Of a stretch of 64,000 bases of DNA, positions 23,932 through 36,099 are shown in pieces. Made by a program: the position numbers and the translations under genes. Position 1 is the first letter of the stretch, and each line of letters opens with the position of its first letter. Below the pieces are notes generated by a model, which saw only the letters and a list, made by a program, of their open reading frames with translations, was not told where the DNA came from and made no database searches. The DNA is taken from contig CM075941.1 of the NCBI GenBank assembly GCA_038030265.1, forward strand, positions 36,022,164 through 36,086,163, in the 5' to 3' direction. The DNA comes from Corythucha ciliata. Its lineage: Eukaryota > Arthropoda > Insecta > Hemiptera > Tingidae.

Positions 23932-24074
23932 CAGGGGGCCTATTCTCTAACAACAAGCAATATTTTTTTCGCCAGTCATGTGTCTATTTCATTCATTTGT
24001 TTGAAGAAAATCAATGAAATAAACATATGACTTCGAAAAAGCTATTGCTTCAGAGTTAGAGAATAAGCCCCCAG
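23932..24074. mobile_element. 137-bp MITE inside the R2-type RT, CAG duplication
   Basis: The element proper is 23935-24071, GGGGCCTATTCTCTAAC at one end and GTTAGAGAATAAGCCCC at the other, with CAG on both sides (23932-23934, 24072-24074). It interrupts the RT just after motif A (GHAHV). Removing it with one CAG keeps the RT reading frame open across the join, which supports the boundaries. Confidence 0.85.
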
Positions 24075-24749
24075 GTCACTTGAGTCAAAGAGCGTGTCGA
24101 TGGATATTCAGCGCTTGATTTCGGTGCTTCTGACTGGTAGCTTCACGCGCTCGAAGAAAACGGATGATATCTCAAGAGTGGAGTTCCTCAGGGAGGGCCG
24201 TTATCGCCGACTCTCTTCAACATCGCCAGAAGTTTGCGACGTTGATTTGGCAAATAGGCTGGGTTATCGGCTCCACAACGATGAAGCAGGTATAATTCTC
24301 ACTGGGTTCGCTGATGATCAGGCTGTGATGGGCCTGCAGCGTGGAGGCGGCCGAGAGAATAATCGATCTTACCCAGCGAATGTTTAAGGAGATCGGTTTG
24401 TCTGTGAGTCCTGCTAATAGTTCAGCAATAGTGTTAGTCAATGGGACGCTCACCCCCACCAGTCTCACACTCGAAAACGGAAATATTATCAAGTCCACAG
24501 GCAAAGGAGAGGTTATAAAATAAGTAGGATGCTCCATCTCCTACGAACTGGCAGTGAATGAGAATTCGGTGGAAAAGCTTAATTCAAACTTGGCAAAACT
24601 TGCGTCTTCTAACTTATTAAGACCTGATCAAAAGCTCAATGTCATTAATCAGAACCTGTTCCCGGCCCTGACGTACCCTCTGCAATCGTCACCCCTTACA
24701 AAGCTAAGCGCGGTGATGATGGACGGAGTAGATGTGATAATTAGCCTTC

Positions 24750-25590
24750 CAGCGAGCGCGGCACCTGAGAGATGCATTGTGCGCGTTTGAAAGTGTGACG
24801 TGCTCACAGGAGGGGTGTCAGAGAAGTGGGGATTTCCATATTTCATGGTTATTCATGTTAGTGGCGTGAACTAAGGGCTTTCGATTGTTTTTCCGTATTT
24901 ATCGATGATTTCACCTGTGAGGTGCCCCGCGCTCTCAAGTTAGATTTTTAAAATTTTTTTCTGAGCATGAAATTGATTTTTTCTATAAGACAATCGTTCA
25001 TATAAGCTTATTTGCCAATGTATTACGCTCAACATGCTCCATATCGTTGATTAAATCGCATCACGCAGTCGGCAAAAGATAAAATCAAAAGAATGTTTCA
25101 ATTCAACAAAATCATTTGTTATAACTTTTTACTTCAATTCTGGATTAACGTGGGGTTTAATTTAGTTTAATGTATTTATTTCTGAGTTTCTAAAATATCG
25201 AAGATGAGCCTAGGTAAAAAGATTTGTATCTCATGAAAGTTACCGTGGAAACATCAGTTTTGAGACACATTAGAATAGTCTATGGGCGGACCATTTTTTT
25301 CTAGTTATTCATTTGTTTTCTTCATAACGTTTTTCTATGTTGCTTACCAATTAGTTGAAAATGAAAAACATACTTTAAAAATAACCAGCAAAGACTGAAA
25401 ATAATTTGTAAGAAATAATTGTGTAACATCGAAGGCTTTTGGGATTTTTATTCTATTTTATTTATACACTTGCTCTAGTCTTTTGTTTCTGCTCGTGTTC
25501 GTTTTTATTTCCTATAAAACAATCAGTACAACATATTTAGTCCAAACATTGGACTCTGCGGCCTCATTTTGACCTCTTAAATCTATTAGG
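24750..25590. other. Insertion of unknown type in the R2-type element
   Basis: R2-type protein similarity stops after FPALTYPLQSSPLTKLS ... DGVDVI and resumes at YVKAMLGL near 25650, so about 0.8 kb of A/T-rich DNA was inserted. At its left, GAGCGCGGCACCTGAG (about 24761) is matched inverted by GAGGTGCCCCGCGCTCTC (about 24918-24935). No ORF or known terminal motif was found. Confidence 0.5.
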
Positions 25591-26579
25591 TGACCGCGCG
25601 CACTCGTGTAGACGAAAGGACCGCGCCTGCTGGAGGGTTAGGCGGTATGTGAAGGCGATGCTGGGCTTGACGGCGGACAGGTGTGCTGTACGCTCCTCGG
25701 CGGTACCGTGGTCTTGGTCTTCTTCGATGCAAGTGGGAGGCACCCCTTCAGCACTTGTCGATAGCCCAGAAGCTAGCCAAGGTGCAGGATCCTCTGTTTC
25801 AGAGAATATTCGAGTACGAGGGTGAAGCTGCACTGTGCGCGGAGAGGCTGGAGCTAGAGGTGCCGCGCCCCGGTGAGGTAGTATCAGTGAAACGAGTTCG
25901 GCTAAACCTGAGGGAGAAATCATTCGGAGAATGGGCGTCCTGCAGGTGGCAAGGGGCTGGAGTTAACCACTTTAAGGACAACCCCAAAAGTAACAATCTG
26001 ATAAACAGATTCTGACGGGCTCCAAATGGACAAATGCACTCAAGCTAAACGTAAACTACGCGCCTCTACGAGGAATACCGGTGGTCGCCGCACAGACTGG
26101 AAGCGATGTTGGACCCCTCTGTCGCAGATGTGGCAGGGAGAACGAAACACACCAGCCCGCGTGCTTGGTCATTGTCCGCATAACGTGCTTCTGATAACTA
26201 GGCGCCATCACCGCGTTAAGCACGCCCTCACGAAGCTCCTGAATGAGATGGGGAAATTTTCCTGCTTTGAGGATGTGTTCGCCGTGGACGATGAGGGATC
26301 AACTAGGTACGCTGACATATTGGCGTTCGAGAAAAGGGGTAATCGAACGTATATCCTGGATCTCACGATCCAGATCTCACGGTTAGATACGAGACGAACG
26401 ACATGGATCAGGCGGAGAAGATCGACAACGAAAAATGCCTAATATATGAGAAGTGCACCGCCTACTACCAGGAAAAGTTCAGGGAGCGGTTTGGCGAGAG
26501 GGAGTTCCTGGTCCGGGGCCTTTGGTTCGGTTCCAGGGGAACGATTCCGAATAGGACTTTAAAAATTCTGGATGAATGA

Positions 26580-28020
26580 CGATGTCGGAATCACCAGCAG
26601 CCAATTGACTTCGCTCAGCGAGCTCATTTTGCTTGACTCACTTGCGATAATTAAAAACCATATTATATCACGTATTAAAAATGTATTGTATGGATATTAT
26701 GTATTATGCTAGCCCCGACCATGGACAAGCGATTCGTTCGTGTTTTGATTGTTATATCGATTTAGTACCTTATTGTCGTCGGTGGTAGTCAGTACCCTAC
26801 GGTTGTTGTTTTTTTTGTCATTATTAATATTTATACGTTGTATGGTTTTGTTGTTTTATTGATGGATCGATTAGTACGCTGTGTTGACGCAACTCAATTT
26901 AGTTGAGCAGCCTCTCGCTATTGCTATATAATAACGCAACAAAGTGTTTCATTTTGATCACGATTGAACGGGAAATGTGAACTACAGCTGAGGATAACGC
27001 TCACTCTACGCATCTGTCTTTCTTTTTTCTTTTTTTTTTTTGACTTGTCTTGCTCACTTGACGGAAAGGAAACAGGCAGCCCAAAAAACGTATACGAACG
27101 AACGAAAAACGACGGTACACGTTTACAGGTAACAGTTCAAATTTTTCACCGGTGAATGTACAATAGGTATTCAAAAGACAATACATATACAATATACAAA
27201 CATTTACCGTCTATTCACGCATTAATTTCATAGCATAATTTTATCGATTATACGACCTGTTGGTACCTTCACCATTTGAAAGGCGTACGCCTCCAAAGAC
27301 ACCAAAAATACGATAAAAATCAGGTTTTCAAGTGGCAGAGTAAGAACATCTCGTTTGGGATCCCCGTCTCGAATGGACTTAGCGACGACAAACGATAACC
27401 ACAGCAGTGATCGAATAGCAAATCAATTTTCAATCAAGTTTGGAGGCTCTCCGATAGCTTGAAGTTATAGAAACACCTTCAAATCTCTTTTTACAAAATC
27501 AACAACAACAACAACAATTTCGTGGGCTTCGTACTTTAAAAAATTATGTTGCGGGATCACACTAAAAACACAAATTTCGTCACCCTGGCTCTATACAAGC
27601 CACTGGGGAACTTGCATGAATCTTAGAATGGGTAGAAAAGCAAACCGGTGATTTGAGCCGTGAGCCGAAGGATAACAACGGAAGTTGCTACTCGATTGGT
27701 GCGTTTTAAGATTTTTAAAAAAGGTTCAAAGTTCTTCAGAAGGGGATGGATGGTGCGAGGGGAAATGAAGTAAATATTTACTTGTGAAGCATTTGAGGGA
27801 ACTCTAAAATGGTTTGCTTACAAATAACATGAAAAATCCCCCCTTCCCCACCAGTAAACGGTCTAGCCCCCTCTTTCCCACATCATCAATTTCAATAAGT
27901 AAGTTTTGACGTAATCGAACCCCCACTCAAAATTTTTAAGAATTCACTAAAAAAACAGCCTTGACTGATTTCAAAGTTTAATGTGAGCAATAGACTTGTG
28001 GAAGAGCCCTCTTTAAGGAA
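26580..28020. other. Unassigned non-coding DNA after the R2-type element
   Basis: The first few hundred bases are presumably the R2-type 3' UTR; the end is not marked by an obvious tail. A short (CAA)n run is at about 27499-27516. No gene recognised. Confidence 0.4.
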
Positions 28021-28029
28021 CGCCAACTT

Positions 28030-28500
28030 TTGAAAAATGTGCAAGTTCCCCATTGTGGGTATATGTATAGGTCAGAAATGAAAAAAATTCACAGGTTTGG
28101 CCCTGATGAAAGAACAACATTTTATTCGCAGGCCTCTGCCAGAATCGTTGAAAATCAATTCAACAAAACGTCGCGAAAAACAAGCGCCCGGACAGAAAAA
28201 GACGGTCGTTAAAATATAAAATAAAAACAAATCTGTCTAAAAAAAGAAAGAAAGAAAGAATACTTTACAAAATTAATTTCGAGGGATAGCCTCTACAGAA
28301 CAAATTTCGCCGGTTCGGCCTTCAAAAAATTTAAATTTTCGTGGTGTTGGCTCCTTTTATTTTCCAACAGGCCCACCTTTAGTGGGTTTGGTCCTTTCAG
28401 AGAAATTCGCGGATTTGACCCTTGCTCGGCATCTCAGCGACTCAGCCACGAAAATAAGAAATTCACAGGTTTTTTGCAGTGGTTTTAAAACATTTAATGG
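28030..28500. repeat. Degenerate tandem repeat with AAATTCGCGG-type motif
   Basis: Variants of AATTCRC(A/C/G)GG followed by TTTGGCC or TTCGGCC occur near 28087, 28302, 28402 and 28461. A short GAAA run is at 28246-28260. The pattern looks like an old low-copy tandem repeat; ORFs here are not supported. Confidence 0.4.
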
Positions 28501-28943
28501 ATTTTAAGACTACAAAACAATGTTGTGGTCGGTGAGGCGAACATCAAGTGGAAATTGAGACTTTCAAACTTTTTCGTAGGCACTGAAAACAAGACTTGGA
28601 AGCCTTTTAGGTGAAGATAATGCTTTCGTACGTTGGTTCTCAGTCGCGACAGAAGCCAACAAGGAATAGCATTGTACACCAAATAAACGCATGCGTGTTT
28701 CGCCTGGGTGACCCGGTCGAGTTCCGCTAGGAACAGACAGACTCTGGCTAGGTGACTACTTTTTCTCCTTCGCAAAATCACAGGCACCAGGCAAACATAC
28801 CGGGTGATTTCTGCACAATGCAAAGAGCCCCCGCTTGGTGACATCATGCTAAAATCTAACTGAGAGTATGTCATCGAAAAAGTTTTCCTATGTTTCAAGT
28901 TTTTGGGCTTGCAGTTTTCTAGACTTTTCGCTTCGCTTATATT

Positions 28944-29000
28944 TTTTTTATTTTATTTTATTTTTTTTATTTTTATTTATTTATTTATTTATTTATTTTT
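28944..29000 (-). repeat. (AAAT)n tail of the truncated LINE
   Basis: On the minus strand this is an A-rich run ending in repeated AAAT units, immediately after the 3' hairpin of the LINE at 29001-30425. Simple A/T repeats as a 3' tail are typical of several LINE clades. Confidence 0.7.
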
Positions 29001-29037
29001 CCAGCCCTCAAAAAGATAAACTTGAGTGGAGGGCTGG
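29001..29037 (-). other. LINE 3'-terminal stem-loop
   Basis: CCAGCCCTC (29001-29009) pairs perfectly with GAGGGCTGG (29029-29037) across a 19-nt loop, directly next to the (AAAT)n tail. In CR1/L2-like LINEs a 3' stem-loop at this place is recognised by the element's own RT; that role is inferred here. Confidence 0.65.
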
Positions 29038-29217
29038 AGCTGACCAAATAAATACTACAAACGTAAGAGAATTTTACAATATTGAGTACGTGTTACCTAC
29101 AATGATCTACGTCATATATCTTTCAATCCGCAATTTGTAGCATACAAAAAAAACTTAAAAGGTACAACTCATAAATCTACTCGCTTTCCCAACGAAATAC
29201 AAAATATCTATAATAAT

Positions 29218-29325
29218 AGACACCAAAGCAACTACCAATAAATTTATCACACATTAAATACATTAGATAAATAAATAGACACCAAAGAAACTACCAATAA
29301 TTTATCACAGATTAAATAAATTAAC
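29218..29325. repeat. Tandem duplication in the LINE 3' UTR
   Basis: AGACACCAAAGCAACTACCA and its continuation (29218-29260) recur as AGACACCAAAGAAACTACCA (29276-29320), a 58-bp period. Confidence 0.7.
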
Positions 29326-29346
29326 ACAACAATCACACAACTAATT

Positions 29347-30425
29347 TTAAATTATCAAGTGAGATGGTAACTTCAAGGAGCGTTCACAAATTCTTTTGAC
29401 TAGAAATTTTTTAAATTGGCTCAATGTATTAAATTGCATATAACTGAACTTATTCAATAAAGCTATTTTTAAAGCTGTAATAGAGGCATGCCTAGCGTAG
29501 AAATCAGTCTTATGTTTCGGTATAATAATATTGGTAAGTCGTGATAATCTCGTATCTACCAAGGTCGAACGGACAGGCATAGCAGAGCTAATCTTAAACA
29601 TATGAAGGCAAGCTGCCCTAACATATAATTCTTCAACAGATAGCACATTGAAGTCTTCAAACAATTTACTAGAGGAGTACAAACTAGGTCTATTTAATAT
29701 GATTTTCATAAGAGTCTTCTGAACCACCAGTAATTTATTGATAAGGTATTTATAAGTCCCTCCACACACTATAATACCATAAGCAATAATAGTTTGACAT
29801 AGCGCAAAATAGATCATTCTTAATGTTCCCCAACTAAGGCACAATCTCAATATTTTAAATTTATGAAATAATTTTCTGACTCGGCTAACAACATTCTTGA
29901 TATATCCATCAAACTTCATCCTAGACTCGAATATAACACCTAGATATTTACAGCGATCAACAAATCTTACCTTATCACATTTACAATCATCATTATTCCC
30001 ACCATCGTCTGAGTGAACTGTGAAGTGCGTATCCCCACTAAACTCCTTAGCTCCCAAAGAGAACTCAACAATCGCCGTTTTGTCTAAATTAAGTAACATG
30101 GAATTAGTATTTAGCCAATTATTAATTAACCTAAAATCTCTCCTAATTTTACTTAACACATCCTCAGAATCTTTACCATTACACAACAAAACAGTGTCAT
30201 CCGCGAAGCAAAACGGAGAAGACAACGTATTCAACGAAAAAATACTATTATAGTACACTATAAATAGCAAAGGTCCCAGGACAGAACCCTGTGGTATGCC
30301 AGATCTTATTTCCACCGAGTCACTGACAGTATTGTTAATCCTTACAAATTGTGTACGACCGGTGATGTACGATTCTAACAGTCTAAGGGCAGGACCTCTA
30401 ATTCCATAATTTTCTATAGATGTAT
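29347..30425 (-). CDS. Reverse transcriptase of a 5'-truncated LINE
   Basis: An uninterrupted minus-strand frame begins with the annotated Met at 30468, but recognisable RT starts about 15 residues in. It shows YGIRGPALRLLESYI, motif B SGIPQGSVLGPLLFIVY, motif C FCFADDTVLLC with the catalytic Asp pair, then NNWLNTNSMLLNLDKT and YLGVIFESRM, thumb and C-terminal region to the stop at 29347. Fingers, motif A and the upstream endonuclease are missing because the copy is truncated near 30425. The frame is about 360 codons with no stops, so the insertion is probably young compared with the others. It belongs to the CR1/L2/Jockey group; the clade is uncertain. No intact enzyme can be made. Confidence 0.85.
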
Positions 30426-30429
30426 TATA

Positions 30430-31640
30430 TATATATATAGACCATGAAACTGGACACGTCAAGCCCATTTGAGCGATTCATTACCCCTTTGTACATGTAA
30501 CCTCAAAATTGAACATTTCACTCTCATTTAACGGCGAGTTCGTACATTTCATACTCATTCGCTCACGATACGTTGATGCGTACATGTTGGCTAATAGTGA
30601 ACGTGTTGTCCCGATTTAACCTTAAAACTCATCATTTCGCGGCCAATAGGCCACGTTCAACTAGTTAGAGTGTCATCTCATGGTTATGTTATAATTCCAA
30701 CTTTATGACATGGCGGTTGCTTTGAAGAAGTGTAAAGAGCCTTCATAAACCAGAATGTTTGTAAAATCACGGTTTATCAGCTCCTTACTCAATTGCTGGG
30801 ACGAGAGCCGGGCGTGTACTATGTGGTTGCTTTCGCTCTCCCGACTTAAGCCCAGTAACGGCCCATATCGGGATAGGTTCCCATATTTATGTCACTTTTT
30901 TTGAACGCAGGAAGTGTCAGTATGGGGACGAAGAGAGTCTGTACGCTCGACGCCCTTTCATGGATGAAGTCCTCAAGGGCCTCAAGTGGAGTGCAACGCA
31001 TGAGCAAATCCATAAAGACGTTGGACGGTCGACAGCGTAGGTGGAAGAAGTGAGGTATCCGACGGTACTCGCCAGCAGTCGTGAGATTCGGTGTATCGGA
31101 AGCACTCGGGGAGCTGCAACGTTGGAATTGTAGCTTCTCGTTGATGGGGTCATGTACTGAGAGAAGGTGTAGCGCGGGGCGGTGTAGAATTGCTAAGCGT
31201 TGCGTGACTCCTGGCGGCGGTACCTCAGGTAGAGAAGAGAGTGTAAGTGCCTCGCGGTGATAACAGTACCACTCCCAGTGTACGAACAAGGAGAGAGGAG
31301 ACGCCACTGTGTAGCCCGTGACTTCCCCTCTTCAGGACCGACTAGGGAGACGCCACCAGGCCATCAGGTGAAAGTTTTTCTACAGGCATCGCGTCAGGAT
31401 GGGAAGAAGGCACGCACCTGGTAATTTTTTTTTGTGTTCATTGGATCAACGAATCATAAGCTTATTTCATCTGAATGGACCTGAATTTAGGAATGAGGCA
31501 GGGAACATGAGGAAAATAGGAAAGTTCGAGTTTTGAAAATGCAACCTTTCGGTCATTATGCAGGTGTTTTCCGCAGTTAAAAAACCTGGGAATTTGATTT
31601 AAAAAACCGTTATAAATTAAAAATTTACCACTTCTGCGAT
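30430..31640. other. Unassigned sequence with one unsupported ORF
   Basis: A minus-strand ORF of 153 codons (30846-31307) shows no domain, membrane segment or repeat that I recognise. Overlapping frames are also open for 78 codons, so it may be chance in a GC-richer stretch. Nothing else found. Confidence 0.3.
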
Positions 31641-31651
31641 AGCTAAAACAC

Positions 31652-31787
31652 CAGGGGCCTTATTCAGAACGGTCGGGATAAAATGCCTCCAGCGGGGTGC
31701 AAGGACACCGAATAAGAAAATAACATTATCCCGTCATAGTCACCGCGTATGCGGCATTATTTCAGACAACTCTGAATAGGCCCCCAG
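31652..31787. mobile_element. 130-bp MITE, CAG duplication
   Basis: The element is 31655-31784 with ends GGGCCTTATTCAGA and TCTGAATAGGCCCC, flanked by CAG at 31652-31654 and 31785-31787. Ends and duplication match the MITE at 23935-24071. Internal parts differ, apart from a further imperfect inverted match (AAAATGCC with GGCATTAT). Confidence 0.75.
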
Positions 31788-31799
31788 GTGGTGTTCAGT

Positions 31800-34700
31800 G
31801 AGAATCATCTAATTTTTTTCTCTCACAGTTTTCCATTTGCACAAAAATCTGCCATGGATCATTTTATTTCCACTTGTCCACTCTGAATTGAAACATTATG
31901 TTAATATAGAAGACGCGTGGAAATGAAATGCTCTCGAGCAGAATTATATGTAAATTGAAAACGCAATCAATCTTAAAGTAGATCCCAAAATCGGGTTTAC
32001 CACCTTGACATTATTTACTGTTCTTTTTCACACGCACAAAACTAATTCTACGTACTTCAGGTGCGGGTTTTACGCGTTTTGCTCTCGTGTCCACGAATGC
32101 GCACGTGAAGTTCACCGATCGCGACACGATGCGCCATGTTGTGGCCGCGCCATCCCAACAAAAGTTAGGGGTTGCGTTTGACTCATACATCGGGATTTTG
32201 TGGTTTGTCTGTATGATCCCACCAGACCGTAGTTACTCTCTGGGGTAGATTGTTAATTTATTGTGACCCTACACTATTGTTGGATCACTGAAAAGAACGA
32301 ATCACGAGCGTGATCTGCTTTTGTCTTTCCTCAAATTGTGATATCGTCAAAATAAGCTTACGTTCTAGCAGCTTTCGTTTGAAATAACCCTGTCGAATAT
32401 TTACTTTTTAGATACAGAGTAAATTGGATGACGATCGGGTTTAACCTCACGGTCAATAGGATTTTATTTATAAAAGTGATGCCTCTGAATTACATGAAAT
32501 TCCTGTAACAAACCAAACCAAGGGGTTCAATCTGTAGGCATATGTTTTATCCTTCCGTTTATTTACAGCATATCCTCGCCCGTTATTTGGGTAAATCGTT
32601 GATTCACATTGTAAACCCGTAATAAAAGGAATATTCATCTGCAATCACGCAGAATCCTCTCCACCCTGCTCATCATGCTCGCGCGTCAAGAAACGTGGTT
32701 TTCCAACACATTTTTATTTCACTACCGAATCACATAGGAGAATCCATGTACTAGGAAATTTTATTCTCTGTCTGACGATATTGTATGTTTCTATTTTTGA
32801 CAGAATGTTTGCAAAAATAATATTTCTGAAAACGTATAGAAATTTTACAGCAAAGGCATTCGGGAAACTTGGTGAAATATGCGCACTTTTTTAATTTGTC
32901 CAACCCACCTGACATTTATTTGCAATGAGCAGTCAGCACGGGAAAAAAGTTTTATTTAACTCAGGGAAAGCTGCCAGTGTCACTTTCCCGCGTGAGAAGT
33001 ACATTGGAATTGTTTTAATGTTTTTTATTAATATAGTGTAGGTAGGGATATTTTGTTATCGTATTTACCTGGGATTGCGGACAATGAATTAAGCTCAATT
33101 TTTGCAGCTATCAAAACGAGGACTTTTAACAGGGAATAAAATATAAAGATTCTCATTTAAATGTTAACCCTCTCCTTCACAGTATGGTTGGTTACTTCTC
33201 TTTTAGAGGCAATAAGTTTAACTGGTTACATTATAGGATACGTAGACTCCACAGCGCGCATACAAAGAACTTCAGTGAACGGGGCTGAACGGCATAATTA
33301 TGCGGGACTTTCGAGAAGGACAAGGTAATTTATTTGTTGTTTTTTAGAAATTGGTACGTTTTGTGACGAAGAAATGAATACGCAAAACTCAATCACCGTT
33401 AGTATATTATATGTATACATATGATATACTAGGATAAGCCCCTTTTTCTTCCTCTTTTCCGTAATGAGTTTATCTAAAACCAACTTTTGAATAAATTGTT
33501 ACCAAAACTTCTTCACCCTTTAATTAATTTAGTTTAATGGAATGGTTCACACTTGGATTAACCCTCTTTTTTGCCTGCTGACACGTTTTACTAACATGTG
33601 GATGTTACTAACAGGATAACTTACATCGGTTTTTCTTTTGAAACGAGCAAAAAACCAGGGATACGCCCGGCATAATATACTGCACTTGGATATAAAACGA
33701 AAAACGTGTAAAAATATTTCGTTGTTACATGCAGGTGTAGAAGTTACATTAGGTATATTGCTTTTTCCATGGCAGTATGGTCAAATGAGGAGTTATATCT
33801 TTAAAGATTAAAGCTGAAAGTTGGATGGAAGAACTGAAAAGGGAGTAACTCTGGGTGCTTTCCACTCCGCCCCTCTCACATGTCATCAGAGCCTTTTATT
33901 CAATGGCGCATTGATGTCAAAACCAACTCTTTATAAATTATTAGTTCATAAATTCAGTAATTAAGCTTGTATTGTGAACGATAAATTTCTCCACTTCTCT
34001 CTTTTTTCCCTTCACAGACAGTTTTGAAATCAGATCGCGAGGGATGATGGTGAGGAAAAATAATGTGCTGTAATGGTTTCAAAAGATTTTCTTGAGGCTT
34101 TGTGAATTAGGATCTGAAGAGTTACTTCTCATGCCCCAGCTCATTGTTTACGTTTCAATTTTACTTTCTTAGATCTACAAAACTCCTGCGTATTAAAATT
34201 ACTGGCTTTTACGTAAGAACAGCTAAAAGTACGGATGCCACCCTTCGCGGATGTCTGAAGAGTTCAAGGAACGATCGTTCTAGTTTATTCATTGGGAGTA
34301 TGTATATCTTCGGAGTATAGCACATGTGGAAAGTTAGCTCATTCAACTTATAAGTGGGTAAGAATGGTTTTTGTACTGTGACAGAACCAAACAGGATTAG
34401 AGAAATAGGAACATCGCAGGATGCAAACAAAAACAAGCTTGTAAAAAGGGAAGTTTGTCTTTTTAATACGCTCTGAATGCTAAAAAGGCTTTGTTACCCT
34501 CATAGTGGTTGTATCGTTTATCATTAAAAAGATGGTGAAACATTTCTCAATGTCACCATGTGTTTAAGTTAAAGGAATCTTGATGACCACGCACTATAAA
34601 CATGACCCTCTCACGCCCTCCTTCCTTTCACTCTGCAACTCCAATATAACTTAGCCGCTCACAGCGTTTCAAAACTCCACACCCTCTTATACAGCCCTCC

Positions 34701-35500
34701 CCACAGGTTCTTCAAATTCCCATGTTAATACTTTACCCGTGTTCTTTTTCAGGCTTAACATCAATCAATCATGTTGCTCTCTGATCCTTTCATCCTCAGA
34801 ACATCAATCCGACGCCAACGTACCGTGAGTTTCTTAGCCCTTTTATAGCTGGGATACTTATAATTACATTTTGTCATGGCATCATGAAGTCTGTGTGATA
34901 AGAAATCCATAATTATTAAGGATTCTTGGTATTGTATTGATTCAGTTTGGCCAGTAGGTCATGGAAAGGTAGAAACATGAACATGCTCGAGGTGTCGGAG
35001 GGTGTTAATTGTGTCATTGGTGCTTCAACGGCGAAACTAAGCAGTACAAAATCGGATAAGTCTTTTGACAATCAGGAATTTAATTCAGAAATATTGCACT
35101 TTGTGAAATGCTAGACGCTTTCAAATTGAAGTATAGTTGTTTACAATGGGCACTTTCATATTACATGGGCTGCGTCAGTGCCACAGTAGCATATAAGGGG
35201 GAGATTTGACGATGATGAAGTTTCTGATTAAAGCTTCAAACTCATAATTAAATTGAGTAACATTTTTTATTTTGGAGACGTTGGGAGGTTGGGACAATGA
35301 CAGTATAATTTTATAGAGGTGGCGTCCTCTAGGTTTTGATGCCACACGCTTGTGGAGGCAGCATTGCCAACTGACATTTTGCTGTTCCTGTCAAGTCAAG
35401 CTCAATATTCAGTCAGAAATCCGTCAAAATGAATTCCATCCCGTTAAAACTATTCGTCTAATAAGTAATTATCATCAGCGTGCGTGTTTTATGTTCATGA
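31800..35500. other. Unassigned A/T-rich intergenic DNA
   Basis: About 3.7 kb with no recognised gene, transposon protein or strong inverted repeat. ORFs do not exceed about 75 codons and have no features. Confidence 0.5.
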
Positions 35501-35524
35501 ATTGCGAGGAACGAAATTCTGAGA

Positions 35525-35720
35525 GAGTAAAAAACACTCATTCGAGACTAAAAGTGACCTTTTCACGGCTAAAATTTGGAAAAACGATAAGAGACATTTC
35601 TCCTCTAGTGCGAGAGGGGCCTAACGCACTGCTCATGGGGCAAGTTCGTGGCTAAAATTGCCAAAAAGTGGTGATTAACGACCAAAAGTGAAAAAAAAAA
35701 GCTATTTCAAGACTAAAGTG
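35525..35720. repeat. GGCTAAAATTGAGAAAA-type repeat block
   Basis: Degenerate units such as CGAGACTAAAAGTGACC, CACGGCTAAAATTTGGAAAA and CGTGGCTAAAATTGCC recur about every 25-35 bp. This is the same family as the blocks at 3180-3290, 37370-38070, 58690-59330 and 60540-60680. Confidence 0.55.
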
Positions 35721-35914
35721 GAGAAAAATTGTAATTTTAATTACTTTGTTCGTTTGTCGTCCGGAGCTGCACTACTGAAAGTACCAACCTTCAGTCATTT
35801 TGCTTCCGAGCTACGGAAGCATTGTTTTCACTTTTGGGAAATATTTTTTTCTTCTTCTTTAAAATCGAAATTTCCACTTGCATTTCACGTTACATACCTT
35901 CCTGAACAATTTCG

Positions 35915-36085
35915 GTTTCGTGTCTGTCTGTCTGCCTGTCCGCAAATCCTAGTAACAAGCATATCTTCCATACTTTTTATCCGAATTTGATGAAATTTTC
36001 AGGGAATATATGTGTTGGCTAGCAGAGGGTCCCCTGTCAATTTCGTCAAAATCGTACAAGGGGGAGGGGGTGAAAAGCGAGGAAG
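35915..36085. repeat. GTCTGTCTGTC-type dispersed repeat
   Basis: A short CTGT/CTGC run followed by CCGAATTTGATGAAATTTTC and a GGGGGAGGGGG tract has the look of a dispersed repeat end rather than a gene. I recognise the general pattern from arthropod genomes but cannot name the family. Confidence 0.3.
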
Positions 36086-36099
36086 CACTGTGCTATAAT

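Larger units (their letters stand above)
22720..26579 (+). pseudogene. R2-type LINE (zinc finger, RT, restriction-like endonuclease), broken
   Basis: An N-terminal C2H2-type finger starts at 22871: CSICGV, 12 residues to Arg where the first His is expected, then IAKKH (His at 22934). RT parts follow. GRTILLYKGKG and SSWRPITVYPLIRR lie near 23630-23720, motif A AFLDVAGAFDNIGH has Asp at 23888, and motif C GFADDQAVMG is at 24304-24333. C-terminal parts include GLGLLRCKWEAPLQHLS (about 25713), CRRCGREN (26120), LGHCPHN, and a PD-(D/E)xK-like nuclease with RYADILAF and YILDLTI. The ORF closes after TLKILDE at 26579. It is split by a 137-bp MITE, an insertion at about 24790-25590, and several frameshifts and stops. 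The flanks are not 28S rDNA. Confidence 0.85.

Noticed and set aside
22720..26950. Insertion of the R2-type element in 28S rDNA
   Set aside because: The flanks do not contain recognisable 28S sequence around the R2 target.
30846..31307. 153-codon minus-strand ORF
   Set aside because: No recognisable domain, codon pattern or splice context; overlapping frames are also open, so I left it as unassigned.
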